Positions 6,493-7,280 of a DNA stretch of 7,280 bases are shown here, piece by piece. A program made the translations under genes and the position numbers. The stretch's first letter is position 1; every line of letters starts with the position of its first letter. Source of the stretch: Solobacterium sp. UBA636 (GTDB lineage: Bacteria > Bacillota_I > Bacilli_A > Erysipelotrichales > Erysipelotrichaceae); contig DBOW01000074.1 in NCBI GenBank assembly GCA_002299675.1, positions 757 through 8,036 of the forward strand, in the 5' to 3' direction. The notes under the pieces were generated by a model. The model made no database searches and was not told the DNA's origin. It worked only from the letters and a program-made list of their open reading frames with translations.

Positions 6493-7280
6493 TTTATTAC
6501 AGCCTCCACATTTCCTTTATATAGTCTTATCTTGATTTCATCACCTTTGGCAAGTTCAGTCTTTTCTTTTATTATTTTATCTTCTTTATAGATTAAACTG
6601 TAGCCCCTTGAAAGTGTGTTATCAACTGAATAGAGCTTAAGCAGTTCGCTTAAATGTTTAAGCTCTACATCTTTTTTCTTAATTTTATTATCTAACACAG
6701 AAGCCATAATTTTGAGATTATTATCCAGATTATTGGAAATTAAAGCAAATTTATGTTCAATATTCTTTAATCTAGAAGCATAATAATCAATTTTTAAACG
6801 GCTTTTATCAGCCAGCAGAAGTGGTTCATTGAGATATTTGGAACTCTTCAGTTTATCTAATAAGTCTCTGAACGCGATTAATTTATAGTTTACTGATTCA
6901 TTAAGACTGTCTTTATATTCGCTCAGCAGTTCTTCAACCTTTTTTATATCTGGTGTAATAAGTTCGACAGCTGCAGTAGGTGTAGCTGCCCTTAAGTCGG
7001 CGACAAAATCAGAAAGAGTAAAGTCCTGTTCATGACCAATTCCAGTTACCGTAAAAGTCTTTAGACTATAGATTGTTTTGACCAGTCTTTCATCATTGAA
7101 ACAGAAAAGATCTTCAAAACTGCCTCCGCCTCTGGCCAGAATGATATATTCATAGCCCATTTCATCAACCTTTAACAAAGTGTTAATAATATTCTCTGGT
7201 GCATCCATCCCCTGAACCAGTACCGGATAATAGTCGACATTGGCTAAAGGCCATCTTCTTGCGAAACATATCTTAATATC
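6489..7280 (-). CDS. xseA: Exodeoxyribonuclease VII large subunit, N-terminus beyond the window
   Basis: Catalytic subunit of exonuclease VII, a single-strand-specific DNase used in repair and in removing excess single strands. The frame is open to the right edge, and 263 C-terminal residues are present. XseA proteins are usually about 400-450 aa, so the N-terminal OB-fold and the beginning of the catalytic domain are missing. An internal ATG at 7208 is not the true start, because family sequence (ARRWPLANVDYYPVLVQG) continues upstream of it in frame. In window numbering, from the codon at 7280, the motifs are ARGGGSFEDLFCFNDE (49-64), TGIGHEQDFTLSDFVADLRA (79-98) and ATPTAAVEL (99-107). A long coiled coil from about 110 to 220, which binds XseB, follows. 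The C-terminal beta segment has LSRGYSLIY and ends EAVIK. The stop overlaps the xseB start by 4 nt. It is the most upstream gene in view; in related genomes nusB and folD often precede it. Confidence 0.96.
   Translation of the reverse strand, partial: DIKICFARRWPLANVDYYPVLVQGMDAPENIINTLLKVDEMGYEYIILARGGGSFEDLFCFNDERLVKTIYSLKTFTVTGIGHEQDFTLSDFVADLRAATPTAAVELITPDIKKVEELLSEYKDSLNESVNYKLIAFRDLLDKLKSSKYLNEPLLLADKSRLKIDYYASRLKNIEHKFALISNNLDNNLKIMASVLDNKIKKKDVELKHLSELLKLYSVDNTLSRGYSLIYKEDKIIKEKTELAKGDEIKIRLYKGNVEAVIK
6503..6507 (-). promoter_or_regulatory. Shine-Dalgarno site for xseB
   Basis: GGAGG on the minus strand is 10 nt before the xseB ATG and inside the last codons of xseA. Together with the ATGA stop/start overlap it suggests that xseB can be translated both by coupling and by fresh initiation, as would suit a subunit needed in excess over XseA. 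Confidence 0.6.
6631..6667. repeat. Perfect 10-bp inverted repeat with 17-nt spacer inside xseA
   Basis: TAGAGCTTAA at 6631-6640 is the exact reverse complement of TTAAGCTCTA at 6658-6667. Nested in it is an alternative 7-bp hairpin, GCTTAAA (6648-6654) with TTTAAGC (6657-6663) and only 2 nt between, so the two folds are mutually exclusive. The strand coding for XseA reads ELKHLSELLKLY here, a Leu-rich coiled-coil stretch, so repeated Leu codons (CTT, TTA) may be the whole cause. No T-run follows that would make it an intrinsic terminator. Confidence 0.5.

Noticed and set aside
6631..6667. Intrinsic terminator at the inverted repeat in xseA
   Set aside because: No T-run follows the repeat on the transcribed strand, the loop is long, and it sits inside an intact coding frame followed by coupled genes.
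6489..7208. ATG at 7208 as the true start of xseA
   Set aside because: Conserved XseA sequence continues in frame upstream to the window edge, so the gene is cut by the window and does not start here.

Overview
The window is a solid block of housekeeping genes, all on the minus strand. The organism looks like an AT-rich Gram-positive of the Bacillota. The evidence is the gene order (xseA-xseB-ispA-dxs-recN, and xerD next to deoB), the good Shine-Dalgarno sites in front of some genes, and the codon use. TGA ends xseA, xseB and ispA, while tryptophan in deoB and xseA is TGG. This is therefore the standard bacterial code and not the Mycoplasma code. A member of the Erysipelotrichia or a nearby lineage would fit, but that placement is an inference.

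Reading in the direction of transcription, from the right edge to the left, there are seven genes. They are xseA (exonuclease VII large subunit, N-terminus beyond the right edge), xseB (exonuclease VII small subunit), ispA (short-chain polyprenyl diphosphate synthase), dxs (1-deoxy-D-xylulose-5-phosphate synthase), recN (SMC-like DNA repair ATPase), xerD (tyrosine recombinase) and deoB (phosphopentomutase, last few residues beyond the left edge). Five of the six junctions overlap, by 4, 8, 4, 7 and 14 nt, and the sixth (recN to xerD) has a 4-nt gap. No non-coding stretch is longer than 4 bases. I see no room for a terminator and no convincing internal promoter, so the block is most likely one polycistronic unit with coupled translation. 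Its promoter and terminator lie outside the window.

Functionally it mixes three themes. XseA/XseB, RecN and XerD act in DNA repair and chromosome maintenance. Dxs and IspA start and extend isoprenoid synthesis by the MEP route. DeoB links ribose/deoxyribose phosphates to nucleoside metabolism. The layout looks like two blocks that are separate in Bacillus (xseA to recN, and xerD-drm) joined directly. The tlyA and argR genes often found between dxs and recN are absent.

I found no undescribed biological system, mobile element, CRISPR array or RNA gene. The points worth a second look are the compressed operon, several altered family motifs in Dxs, RecN and IspA, the xerD/deoB overlap with tandem start codons, and a perfect inverted repeat inside xseA.
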